Shown: positions 27,725 to 36,484 of the stretch, one piece after another | How the letters are laid out: every line of letters starts with the position of its first letter | How positions within the stretch are numbered: the first letter of the stretch is position 1 | NCBI RefSeq assembly: GCF_000621325.1 | Contig: NZ_JHYQ01000003.1 | Span: 62,001 to 126,000 of the forward strand | Source of the DNA: Thiothrix lacustris DSM 21227 | Lineage (GTDB): Bacteria > Pseudomonadota > Gammaproteobacteria > Thiotrichales > Thiotrichaceae | Length of the DNA: 64,000 bases | Reading direction: 5' to 3' | The notes under the pieces: model-generated | Databases searched by the model: none | Told to the model about the DNA's origin: nothing | What the model saw: the letters and a program-made list of their open reading frames with translations, nothing else | Translations under genes and position numbers: made by a program

Positions 27725-27928
27725 TAGATTTTTATGACCTTGACTTTTTGGATGGATTTCTTCTTTCTTTCCCTTTTTTCGGCAGTGATCACGAGTGAAA
27801 ATCCATATGGTTATTGATTGATGAGTTTTTTACTAAAGTAGAAAATTTATATAGAAAACAGGGAAATTAATTTCCGATTGATCAAAAGTTTAGATGATTC
27901 TATTTATTATAGACTGTTATGTGCCTAT

Positions 27929-28537
27929 TCAGTTAAGCGTAGCAGAGGTTGATGATCCAGTGAATTTAGGCATGGTGGCTTCACCTGCTGCGCTGATGCC
28001 TTCGCGCACGAGAACTTTTTTGGCTGTTAGTGCCAAAATTTTCATATCGAGCCAGAAGGATTGATTATCTACATACCAAGTATCAAGTTTGAATTTTTGA
28101 TCCCATGAAATCGCGTTGCGTCCATTGACCTGTGCCCACCCCGTAATGCCAGGGCGTGCTTGGTGACGACGCGCCTGTTCTGTGGTGTAGCGTGGTAAAT
28201 ATTCCATCAGTAAAGGACGGGGACCGACTAAGCTCATATCGCCCTTGAGTACGTTCCAGAGTCCGGGAAGTTCGTCTAAGCTACTGGCACGGAGGAATTT
28301 GCCGAATTTGGTTAAGCGTATGGAGTCGGGTAGCAGTTCGCCGTTAGCGTTACGGGCATCGGTCATGGTACGGAATTTGAACATGCGAAAGGGTTTTCCG
28401 TTCAGGCCAGGGCGAATTTGGGAGAACAGAATGGGGGAGCCGAGCTTACGGCTGACCAGTAGTGCTGTTACCAACAGAATTGGACTGAGTATGATTAATA
28501 AACATAAGGCAGTGATAAAGTCGGTTGTACGTTTCAT
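27929..28537 (-). CDS. Undecaprenyl-phosphate sugar-phosphate transferase (PglC-like)
   Basis: 202 residues from ATG 28537, chosen for the AGGGGA ribosome site 8-9 bp upstream (the frame reaches 28570). A single N-terminal hydrophobic hairpin is followed by the polyprenyl-phosphate transferase domain with [29 protein letters not shown] and [14 protein letters not shown]. It transfers the first sugar phosphate to undecaprenyl phosphate and so starts each repeat unit. The small monotopic form resembles PglC and fits the PglD/PglE-like neighbours. Confidence 0.9.
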   Translation of the reverse strand: MKRTTDFITALCLLIILSPILLVTALLVSRKLGSPILFSQIRPGLNGKPFRMFKFRTMTDARNANGELLPDSIRLTKFGKFLRASSLDELPGLWNVLKGDMSLVGPRPLLMEYLPRYTTEQARRHQARPGITGWAQVNGRNAISWDQKFKLDTWYVDNQSFWLDMKILALTAKKVLVREGISAAGEATMPKFTGSSTSATLN

Positions 28538-28606
28538 GAGAAGTTCCCCTGTTTTTTCTATAAGTCCCATTATATTATTTTTTTTGATAAAAAGTTGTGA
28601 TGGGGA

Positions 28607-29728
28607 TCACGTTTCATTTAACCCCATTATTTTTAATATTTCGGCGTTGACTTTGTGTACGTCGTACTTTTCTTCAGCTAGCTCTCGGCTACGTTTACCC
28701 ATGCATTCCCATTGATCGCGGTTTTCGATAAACCAAATCATGCGTTCCGCCAGCGTTTCGGCGTCAGCTTTGGGAACTAGGTAGCCGTTTTCACCAGAGA
28801 TGACAGTTTCGCGGCAGCCGGGAACATCGGTAGTGAGGATCGGACGACCTGTTGCCATGGCTTCTAGTACGGTGCGGGGCATTCCTTCGTGATAGGAGGG
28901 TAAGACGTAGATGTGGCAGTTTTGCAGGTAAGGGCGTACATCACTGGTTGAGTCGAGGTATTCCAACCAGCCTTGTTGATGCCAGTGTTGTACTTCGCTG
29001 AGGGGGATGCCATCGGGTGAGGGGTCTTCTGGCCCTAGTAGTTGGAAGGTGGTTTCTGGGTAGCGGGCTTTGACGATTTGGGCGGCTTGGGCGTATTCGC
29101 GGAAGCCTTTTTCGCCTAATAAACGCCCGATGGTGAGAAAAACAGGCGGGTTATTAGGCAAGGGGGTGTGAGTGTAGCGGCTAATGTCTACGCCCGAACC
29201 GTTGACTAACGCGCATTTGGCGGCTGGTACAATGCCACGTTGAACAAATTCGTTGAGGTTATCGGGGTTTTGAAAAATCACCCGTTCGGCACGTTTTAAG
29301 GCGGTGCGGTAGAGGAATGTGACTAGCTTCACTAGCAGTTTGCGCTTGAATGTTTCCCCTTGGAAGGCAAAGCCAAGCCCGGTGATCAGGGCGTAAAAGC
29401 GTGTATTAGAGAGAATACGGCTTGCCAGCCCACCCCAAATCACCGGTTTAATGGTGTAGGCGAGAATGACATCGGGTTGCAGTTCTTGGAATGTTTGGCG
29501 TAGGGATTGCCATGTTTTGAAATCTGCCAGTGGGTTTAGGCTATTGCGTTGTACGGGGTAAGCGCGGAAATTTGCGCCCCATGTGGCTAGTTGTTCAGTT
29601 ACTTTGGATTGTGTTTCTGAAGCCATACCAGTCACTTGGTAATTGGCTTTGCGTAGGGATTGGATGAGTGAGCCACGGAAGTTGATGAGGGATTCGGGCA
29701 GCGCACCGATAATAATAAAGTTTTTCAT
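28607..29728 (-). CDS. Glycosyltransferase family 4 (PglA-like)
   Basis: 373 residues, GT-B fold. The N-terminal acceptor half (about 1-180) has the ILAYTIKPVIWGGLAS element also seen in PglA-like enzymes. The C-terminal donor half has LTIGRLLGEKGFREYAQAA and the donor-binding EGMPRTVLEAMATGRPILTTDVPG (E-x7-E type). It likely adds the second sugar after the PglC-like transferase. An N-terminal hydrophobic stretch but no clear transmembrane segment. Confidence 0.88.
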   Translation of the reverse strand: MKNFIIIGALPESLINFRGSLIQSLRKANYQVTGMASETQSKVTEQLATWGANFRAYPVQRNSLNPLADFKTWQSLRQTFQELQPDVILAYTIKPVIWGGLASRILSNTRFYALITGLGFAFQGETFKRKLLVKLVTFLYRTALKRAERVIFQNPDNLNEFVQRGIVPAAKCALVNGSGVDISRYTHTPLPNNPPVFLTIGRLLGEKGFREYAQAAQIVKARYPETTFQLLGPEDPSPDGIPLSEVQHWHQQGWLEYLDSTSDVRPYLQNCHIYVLPSYHEGMPRTVLEAMATGRPILTTDVPGCRETVISGENGYLVPKADAETLAERMIWFIENRDQWECMGKRSRELAEEKYDVHKVNAEILKIMGLNET

Positions 29729-29736
29729 TAATTTTT

Positions 29737-31095
29737 CTAGGTTTTTTGAAAGTCAATAAAGTTTTTGACGATGCGATATTTTCCACTTTTTTCTTTTGGG
29801 ATTTCATCAACAGTAGCTAAATTAATTTTTATTTTATTGCCGATGCGATCAATTATGTTTTTTACGAAGGTTTCTTGGTCAAGCTCTGTGAAATTATTGT
29901 TTTTTACAATCTCTACAAAAATTTCTTCAGGTTTATATTGCTTTATTTGAAAGTACTCAATCCCGTTAACATCTTTTGTACAGTTGCTAATATTCCCTAG
30001 ATTAACACGCCCTCTCTCTTGACTCCAAATGAAATCATTATTTCTACCAATAATACTTTGTACAACTGGAAAATGAGAATCACAAGGACATTGGTAATTT
30101 TCAGGTGCTAGTTTGATAGTATCTCCTACTTGGTAGCGAATGAGAGGCGTTCCATGTGTGTGAAAAGATGTCACGACTAGATTACCCTCTAATGAAGGAT
30201 TATTGTTTTCGTCAAGGACTTCGAAAATACCAGTATAAGGGTGTATATGAAGATTTCCTTTTTGGCATTGTAGAATAAATGGAGCACCTTCTGATGAGGC
30301 ATATTGATCTACTATTTCGCAACCCAGAACTGACTTTATTGTCGATTTTTGTTCATCTAACATGTTTTCTGCTGTAGGAAAAAAAACTTTAACATGTCCT
30401 CTATATGATAGCCCATTCTGTTTTGCGAAGTTACACAGTTCATATAAGCTGGAAGGAAATCCTACAATATACTCAGGAGAAAATTTAGTGAAGCTATTCC
30501 AATAAATAGAAAAATTCTTAGATGAAATGTAAAACGTGGAAAAGAATCTTATGTTGTTTATCCAATCATCACGATAACAATTACCATTTTTAATGTCTTT
30601 GTCTCGCACAATATTTTTTCCGCTAAACCATGCAGTTTTTTTCCCAAGTTTGTAGCCAAATCTTGCTCTGAAACTATCTAAGATGGCTTGTCTCTCTATT
30701 ATATCATCATTGGTGTATATTACTTTCATGGAAGTACCAGTTGTTCCTCCTGTGAGGCTAATACTTCCTTGTTTCTCTGATATGGTTGCTATTTTATCTA
30801 AATTATTAACTATGTCAGATTTTTCAAGAAATGGAAAATTTTCTAACGGTTGATTCTTGAAATTGCCATACCAAGCAGATTTTGATGTTGCGTAGTCTAA
30901 AAAATCTGTTTTTATCTTAATAATTTCTTTATTTATTTGTTCTTTTGTTTTATTTTCGATGTTTGAATAGTGGTTGAATAGCGTCTTGTATTTCCCATTA
31001 TGCCTTTTTCTATAAAGATAGTTGTTATAAATTGTTATTGCAATGTTTTGTATAAAAACGGGTGATTTTTCTAAAATAGCTTTCTTAATATTCAT
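29737..31095 (-). CDS. CapK / phenylacetate-CoA-ligase-like adenylate-forming protein
   Basis: 452 residues of the PaaK/CapK branch of the adenylate-forming superfamily. The P-loop-like SLTGGTTGTSMKV (about residue 112) is intact, and DQYASSEGAPF, TPLIRYQVGDTI and IIGRNNDFIW follow in family order. Members in capsule loci are thought to activate an acid for attachment to the glycan, but activity is rarely shown. Together with the 3-hydroxyacyl-CoA dehydrogenase it hints at an acyl or amide decoration. AT-rich codon use, as in its neighbours. Confidence 0.82.
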   Translation of the reverse strand: MNIKKAILEKSPVFIQNIAITIYNNYLYRKRHNGKYKTLFNHYSNIENKTKEQINKEIIKIKTDFLDYATSKSAWYGNFKNQPLENFPFLEKSDIVNNLDKIATISEKQGSISLTGGTTGTSMKVIYTNDDIIERQAILDSFRARFGYKLGKKTAWFSGKNIVRDKDIKNGNCYRDDWINNIRFFSTFYISSKNFSIYWNSFTKFSPEYIVGFPSSLYELCNFAKQNGLSYRGHVKVFFPTAENMLDEQKSTIKSVLGCEIVDQYASSEGAPFILQCQKGNLHIHPYTGIFEVLDENNNPSLEGNLVVTSFHTHGTPLIRYQVGDTIKLAPENYQCPCDSHFPVVQSIIGRNNDFIWSQERGRVNLGNISNCTKDVNGIEYFQIKQYKPEEIFVEIVKNNNFTELDQETFVKNIIDRIGNKIKINLATVDEIPKEKSGKYRIVKNFIDFQKT

Positions 31096-31132
31096 GATTA
31101 GCAGGGTTTATTTGAGGTTAAGGTTTTTTAAT

Positions 31133-32344
31133 TTAATGATTTAAACGCAGTCTTTTACTCATCCGAATTGCTAGTACTACAAATATTACTAGTATCCAGA
31201 ATTCACGTTTTCGAAGATGATATGTATAAGCCCAACCAACAACAAGCCCCATGATTAATGGAGTAATTGTGTATAGAAAGCTTGACCATGGATTCAGTTG
31301 TTTAAAACGAGATTCAGTATATATTCTTAGAAAAAATACACCCATAAAAAACAAATAAGCTACCGTGCCGACAATGCCACTATAAGCTAAAATCCCTAAA
31401 TAAGTAGAATGTATTTCATGATTCTGATATATGTCTCTAACATTGTCTAATCCTACTCCAAGCAGTGGTTTGTCTGAAAGTGCATCAAAAGAAGAACGAA
31501 TATTTTCAGCTAGAAAACCTTCTGTAAAATCTTCTACAGCATCATTGTTAAACTTGTACTCGGAGCGCCATTTCATGCCGGGAACTTCTTCCATCGCCCA
31601 TTGAAATAGAAAATAACCCGGCGTTGCTATCAAAAAGAAACTTATTGTGAGTATTACAGATAACTTTTTGTCACGTGCTGAATTAGAAAAGAACATGAAT
31701 AATAGCAAAAGAGCCAAGCCTGTTATAGCAGCCAAAATGCTTGCTCTTTTAAAAGTGAAGACCAAAGCAAATCCGATTATTATTAATGCTATTATATAAA
31801 TGAGGTTGCGTGGAATAACCTGCCCCATAAGTAACGCTAAAATAATTGCAAAATGAACTCCGAAAAAATGACCGGCTTGACCAGTGTTGCGAAAAGGACC
31901 TTGTAGACCACCTAGGTTTCTGCTACTAATAAGACCAGGTAGAATGAGAAAATCAATAAGGCATATCAGCGCTAGAAAGCCAATTATGATCACATAACCT
32001 TGCATAAAACGCTTAAGCCATATATCAGAGAGACTTGTTAAAAGGTTGACGATTGCAATTGATCCGATAAAGCCAAAAAACACTACAGTCAACTCAAGAA
32101 TAGCACGATCAGGATAGATCGCCTGAATCGAGCCGATAAGAAAAATGGTAAGTAGTGGTAATATTGCTATATGAATCCTTGAGATAACTAACTGTTTATT
32201 GGCTATAATGATTTGCAGTGATATTAAAATTATACCTGCCAACATCAAGTCAGCAGGTTTTATACGATTGCCAGATTCAGTTTCAAGAAAAGCTGTAGCA
32301 AAGATGTAAGACAGAATTAGCCCAATAATAAGAAAGTTTTTCAT
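31133..32344 (-). CDS. O-antigen ligase / Wzy-like polymerase (second copy)
   Basis: 403 residues, about eleven transmembrane segments, with the larger periplasmic loop toward the C terminus containing PLLGVGLDNVRDIYQNHEIHS. This is the Wzy_C pattern of a conserved His followed by a hydrophobic LGILAYSGIVG helix. Its start overlaps the upstream glycosyltransferase stop by 4 bp (ATGA). Being inside the gene cluster between glycosyltransferases, it is the better candidate for the repeat-unit polymerase, leaving 16201-17580 as ligase or second polymerase (inference). Confidence 0.82.
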   Translation of the reverse strand: MKNFLIIGLILSYIFATAFLETESGNRIKPADLMLAGIILISLQIIIANKQLVISRIHIAILPLLTIFLIGSIQAIYPDRAILELTVVFFGFIGSIAIVNLLTSLSDIWLKRFMQGYVIIIGFLALICLIDFLILPGLISSRNLGGLQGPFRNTGQAGHFFGVHFAIILALLMGQVIPRNLIYIIALIIIGFALVFTFKRASILAAITGLALLLLFMFFSNSARDKKLSVILTISFFLIATPGYFLFQWAMEEVPGMKWRSEYKFNNDAVEDFTEGFLAENIRSSFDALSDKPLLGVGLDNVRDIYQNHEIHSTYLGILAYSGIVGTVAYLFFMGVFFLRIYTESRFKQLNPWSSFLYTITPLIMGLVVGWAYTYHLRKREFWILVIFVVLAIRMSKRLRLNH

Positions 32345-33639
32345 ACCTTCTCTGTGATTCCTGGCGTAGTAACAGACATCATGGCCTCATACAACTTCAT
32401 TGCCTGATGTTCGCGTGAAAATTGCAGGATTTCTGTGAGTTCAGGTGAAAACCATTTCGGTGTACCTGCAATTCGCTCTACAAGTGCAGAACTTATCTTT
32501 GTCGGATCATTTTCAGTACACATGCCTACTTTTGTTTGATCCAGCACTCGACCAATCGCCGACTCTCGGCGGCTTCCAAGGCTTAGAATAGGTATGCCAG
32601 TTGCCATATATTCAAATATTTTGCCAGTTAGAACGCCGTATGCTTCTGGTAATGGGCTTTCCAATAGAAGAAGTAAGTCAGCTTGATATTGTGCTGTAAT
32701 AGCATCTTCACGCGATACATGTCCATGCAATTTAATAATATGATTAAAGCGTCCCGAAGCCATGATTGGTTCGATACCTTCAACTTGTCCTCCATATATA
32801 TTTAGGTGAATAGAACCACGAGCTATGATGCTTTGATTTTCGAGACTTACAATAACTTCAAGTAACGGCGACGGATCACGATAGCCCGGATAAATTTTAC
32901 CTGTGTACACTATATTCATAGGTAGGACTACGGCTTGCAGTGGCTTATTGATATTTTCACAGATGGCTTCAACATCTATATCAAAACCGTTAGCTATAGT
33001 TAGCCAAGGTTTGTTTACGAAACGACCTTGCTGCTCTGCAAGTTCTTCAGAGACACTGCATACTAGATCAGCATATGCACCAACAGTAGATAACTCATGT
33101 TTAATAGATGCTTTTTTCTTTGCTTCAGACTGAAAGGTCATATGATTGAGGCTCCACAGATCACGATAATCAGCAATCCAAACTAAATCTGGATTTATCT
33201 GTTTCATTTCGGCTGCAATCTGATGTACCATCCAAGGATCATAGGTGCTAACAATATACCCACACTCTTGTGCTAATTTTGGAATTAGTGGTTTTACCGC
33301 TTGAAGCCATCCTTCGCGAGGATTTTTTAGTCCAATTAACTTGGCATTACGAAGTTTGTTATAAATCCATCGTACCGGTGCTTTTAATGGACTTGAAAAA
33401 GTAGCCTGGGCGAGAGTGTTCATTCCATTACGGTAATCAATTTCCAAAACTTCCACTTTGGGTAGGTAGGGAAGGGTAAGGTCAAGTGGTGCATCGTAAG
33501 CATATTTTCGTGCGGTTATTACACGTACTTGTGCGCCTGCCTCGCTCCAGTACTTTGCCCAACTATAAGGGCGGTGTGCCGCAATTGAATTTCGTGGCGG
33601 CCACGCAAAACTGATGATTGTAATTCTTGGACTACTCAT
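32341..33639 (-). CDS. Glycosyltransferase family 4-like protein
   Basis: 432 residues, GT-B type. The N-terminal part (SFAWPPRNSIAAHRPYSWAKYW, VWIADYRDLWSLN) resembles the WbuB/WcaI-like acceptor domain. The C-terminal part has VYTGKIYPGYRDPSPLLEV and TGKIFEYMATGIPILSLGSR, where the usual EG donor loop is replaced by GKIFEYM. Starts by 4-bp overlap with the WbpI-like epimerase gene. Donor sugar not predictable. Confidence 0.82.
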   Translation of the reverse strand: MSSPRITIISFAWPPRNSIAAHRPYSWAKYWSEAGAQVRVITARKYAYDAPLDLTLPYLPKVEVLEIDYRNGMNTLAQATFSSPLKAPVRWIYNKLRNAKLIGLKNPREGWLQAVKPLIPKLAQECGYIVSTYDPWMVHQIAAEMKQINPDLVWIADYRDLWSLNHMTFQSEAKKKASIKHELSTVGAYADLVCSVSEELAEQQGRFVNKPWLTIANGFDIDVEAICENINKPLQAVVLPMNIVYTGKIYPGYRDPSPLLEVIVSLENQSIIARGSIHLNIYGGQVEGIEPIMASGRFNHIIKLHGHVSREDAITAQYQADLLLLLESPLPEAYGVLTGKIFEYMATGIPILSLGSRRESAIGRVLDQTKVGMCTENDPTKISSALVERIAGTPKWFSPELTEILQFSREHQAMKLYEAMMSVTTPGITEKV

Positions 33640-34682
33640 TGCAGAAAACCAATTATAAGTTTTCCAGTATTGCCTGACCCGTAGAGTTCAGTCCTTTCTG
33701 ACTGTGCTTTAACGGCAAATGCTTGGCTAATTCGTTTAATATTAGCTCCGACGAGAGTATTCCACCCACTATCCACCAGCTCCACCCATTCCGTTTCATC
33801 TCGTGTCGTCACACATGGTTTACCAAAGAAATACGCTTCTTTCTGCAAGCCACCACTATCCGTCACCACCAGTTTGCAATGCTCCAACAACCAGACCATT
33901 TGCAGGTAGCTAATCGGTTCAAGCAGGGCAATATTGCGGGTATCGTAATTACCTTGGGCAAGCAGTTTACGAGTACGCGGATGTAGGGGGAGAATGACAG
34001 GAGTTTCTGCCGCGACTTCATTTAATGCACCGATAATATTAGATAAACGCTCCGGGTTATCGGTGTTTTCAGCACGGTGGATGGTGGAGAGGATGAAGCC
34101 GCTGTCGTGCTGGATTCCTGCTGGGCGTTGTGCCTTGTTGCGGTAGTACAGGGCTGCGTCATACATCACATCGCCGACTTGCTGCACTTTCTCGCCCGTG
34201 ATGCCTTCATTGGCAAGGTTACGAGTGGCAGTGTCGGTGGGGGTGAACAGCAAGCTGCTTACATGGTCAGTGAGGATGCGGTTGAGTTCTTCCGGCATAG
34301 TGCGGTTGAAAGAGCGTAGCCCCGCTTCGACATGGGCAACTGGGATATGCAGTTTAGCGGCGGCTAATGCTCCGGCTAATGTGGAGTCAGTGTCACCATA
34401 CACCAGTACCCAATCGGGTTTGTCGCCCAGCAAGACGGTTTCGATGGCTTCTAACATGCGCCCGGTGTTTTGTCCGTGTGTGCCGCCACCAATACCGAGG
34501 TGATGGTCAGGGCGGGGGATATCGAGTTCGTCAAAGAATACATCCGACATATTGGCATCGTAATGTTGCCCTGTATGGATGATGGTTTCCTGCACGTCAG
34601 GGCGATGCTCACGGAAAGCCCGTGAGACAACGGCGGCTTTGACGAATTGGGGACGTGCGCCAATGATGGTGGTGATTTTCAT
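33636..34682 (-). CDS. Non-hydrolysing UDP-HexNAc 2-epimerase (WecB/WbpI/WlbD-like)
   Basis: 348 residues. Family elements: TIIGARPQFVKAA at the N terminus, HTGQHYDANMS, VYGDTDSTLAGALAA, HVEAGLRSFNRTMPEELNR, the catalytic-site loops near HPRTRK, and DSGGLQKEAYFFGKPC. Epimerises C2 of a UDP-HexNAc. The DANMS and GGGTHGQNTGRML segments look closer to WbpI (UDP-GlcNAc3NAcA to UDP-ManNAc3NAcA) than to WecB as I recall those proteins. The presence of WlbA, WlbB and a WlbC-type enzyme in this locus supports that. Confidence 0.88.
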   Translation of the reverse strand: MKITTIIGARPQFVKAAVVSRAFREHRPDVQETIIHTGQHYDANMSDVFFDELDIPRPDHHLGIGGGTHGQNTGRMLEAIETVLLGDKPDWVLVYGDTDSTLAGALAAAKLHIPVAHVEAGLRSFNRTMPEELNRILTDHVSSLLFTPTDTATRNLANEGITGEKVQQVGDVMYDAALYYRNKAQRPAGIQHDSGFILSTIHRAENTDNPERLSNIIGALNEVAAETPVILPLHPRTRKLLAQGNYDTRNIALLEPISYLQMVWLLEHCKLVVTDSGGLQKEAYFFGKPCVTTRDETEWVELVDSGWNTLVGANIKRISQAFAVKAQSERTELYGSGNTGKLIIGFLQ

Positions 34683-35228
34683 CTAATAAACCCTTATAAG
34701 CTTTGCTGGATTACCCGCAATAACAGAATTCTTTTGTGTAAAACTTTTCGTAACAATAGAACCAGCACCTACTATTGCGCCATCAGCCAGTTCAACGCCC
34801 GGCAAAATTACAACATTAGCTCCTAACCATACATCTGAGCCTATAATAATAGGCTTAGACTCAGCCGATTTTCCTCTGGATAAGAAGTCATGATTTGAGC
34901 TTATGATTTTAATTCCCGGAGCAAATAAAAAATTTTCGCCAATTTTGATTCCATTAACCGCCTGTATGTATATACCGCCACTTACAGCAAAAGATAGTTT
35001 AGTGCTTTTATCTGTATGTAAGGATATGTTTTTAAAAGAAACTACGCGGGATGTGAAGTTGACAGGGATTGGTATGTCACCATTAACTCTAAGTATTCTT
35101 TGAAAAATAAAGTTGATTATAGATATGCCCAAAGGAGTTCTGATGAAAGAGCTTTTTTCATAAAACTTCATAAGCACAGTGCTTTTGTTGAAGATGGGCA
35201 ATAGGATTTTTTTTATTTGCTTTCTCAT
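34683..35228 (-). CDS. Hexapeptide-repeat acetyltransferase (serine-acetyltransferase/WcaF-like)
   Basis: 181 residues. The C-terminal left-handed beta-helix (about 75-170) has NGIKIGENFLFAPGIKIISSNHD, where the catalytic His lies in SSNHDF, then GSDVWLGANVVILPGVELADGAIVGAGS. Typical of acetyl-CoA-dependent sugar O-acetyltransferases. Start codon directly abuts the epimerase and Wzx genes (gaps of 0 and 2 bp). AT-rich. Confidence 0.83.
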   Translation of the reverse strand: MRKQIKKILLPIFNKSTVLMKFYEKSSFIRTPLGISIINFIFQRILRVNGDIPIPVNFTSRVVSFKNISLHTDKSTKLSFAVSGGIYIQAVNGIKIGENFLFAPGIKIISSNHDFLSRGKSAESKPIIIGSDVWLGANVVILPGVELADGAIVGAGSIVTKSFTQKNSVIAGNPAKLIRVY

Positions 35229-35230
35229 TT

Positions 35231-36484
35231 CTATAGGTTGCTCTTTGATAACTTAAAAGAGTAAATGATATATGCGATATATGTCAGGGAAAATGTTACT
35301 GAAATAAAAATAACAACGTCTTCCGCAGATTTAAAAAATATAACTGAAGCAAGAGAGCATATTAGAAATGTGAAATTCCCTAATACATTAATTTCTTGTT
35401 TTTCTTTTAAGTATAAGAAGTAGCTTAGTGGGCTGGCAATAAATCTGATGTAAAACATAGGAGCTAATATGATGGCGTATTCACCAGCGACTTGCCATTC
35501 ACTTCCGAATATGAAGGAAAATAGCTCTTCGCCAATGAACATGAACAGTACTAATGGAGGTAAACCTATAGAGAACAAAAAGACAAACATTTTTTTGTAG
35601 TATCTTTTTAAATCATTTTCAGTAGTCTTCGGATCAGTTAGCTTTTGCTTATACACATCAGTTAATGACGTACTAATCAGTGATAGCGGTGCTTGTAGTA
35701 CTCTCAATACCAAAAAATAGAAACCTGCACTTGATAAACCATAAAAGATGGGAAATAGTATATTCTGTATTTGGTATGAAGACACATTGGCTAATGCTGC
35801 TCCCGTATCAAATATTGGAAATTTTTTATAACGTTTTGCCAAAGAAATTTGTTTATCTTTTCTGATGTCTATGAAGCTTGATGAATCTTTTTTGAAAGTG
35901 TTTAATGCAAGAAAAGATGCTGATGTGAACTTCCCAATGAGATCGCCAAAAATCAGAAATATTCCACTGCCAGAAATAAAGCCACCACCAATGTGAGCAA
36001 TCGACATAGTTGTGCTTTGATAAATTCGATTCTTTGCCAGCGTTTTATATTGCTTCTTTCTATTATTCCAGTAGTTTAGCGTTTGGTATATTCCTGTCAA
36101 AAAAATTGTTACTGGAAGTAAAAGAAGCCATGCCTCAATTTCTGGTTTTTCGAGTGCAGAAGCAATCTTGTCACTAGTGAAAAAAATTAGTAGTAAAGTT
36201 AATAAGCTGATGATAACAGTGATAGTGAGGGATAATACTACTAAGTTAGCGGCATCATCATCATCTGCTGGCAACATAATGGCTTGCTCATAACGTCCTG
36301 TCACAATAACAGAAAGAATAGCGGCTAAACCCATGTACAAAGCAAATAATCCAAATTCTTCGGGGCTATACAGTCTTGTCAAAATAGGAGATATAGCTAT
36401 GGGTATAGCTTGTGCAATAACAGTGCCTGTCATAAGCGTAACTACATTACGCCCAAACTCACTTTTTGGGAGAAAACGCTTCAC
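35231..36484 (-). CDS. Wzx-type polysaccharide flippase (MOP superfamily)
   Basis: 417 residues, about twelve transmembrane segments, with the N-terminal SEFGRNVVTLMTGTVIAQAIPIA and SPILTRLYSPEEFGLFALY pattern of O-antigen translocases. Moves undecaprenyl-diphosphate-linked repeat units across the inner membrane. Starts with GTG in a 4-bp overlap (GTGA) with the stop of the PIN-aminotransferase fusion gene, so the two are translationally coupled. Confidence 0.88.
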   Translation of the reverse strand: MKRFLPKSEFGRNVVTLMTGTVIAQAIPIAISPILTRLYSPEEFGLFALYMGLAAILSVIVTGRYEQAIMLPADDDDAANLVVLSLTITVIISLLTLLLIFFTSDKIASALEKPEIEAWLLLLPVTIFLTGIYQTLNYWNNRKKQYKTLAKNRIYQSTTMSIAHIGGGFISGSGIFLIFGDLIGKFTSASFLALNTFKKDSSSFIDIRKDKQISLAKRYKKFPIFDTGAALANVSSYQIQNILFPIFYGLSSAGFYFLVLRVLQAPLSLISTSLTDVYKQKLTDPKTTENDLKRYYKKMFVFLFSIGLPPLVLFMFIGEELFSFIFGSEWQVAGEYAIILAPMFYIRFIASPLSYFLYLKEKQEINVLGNFTFLICSLASVIFFKSAEDVVIFISVTFSLTYIAYIIYSFKLSKSNL

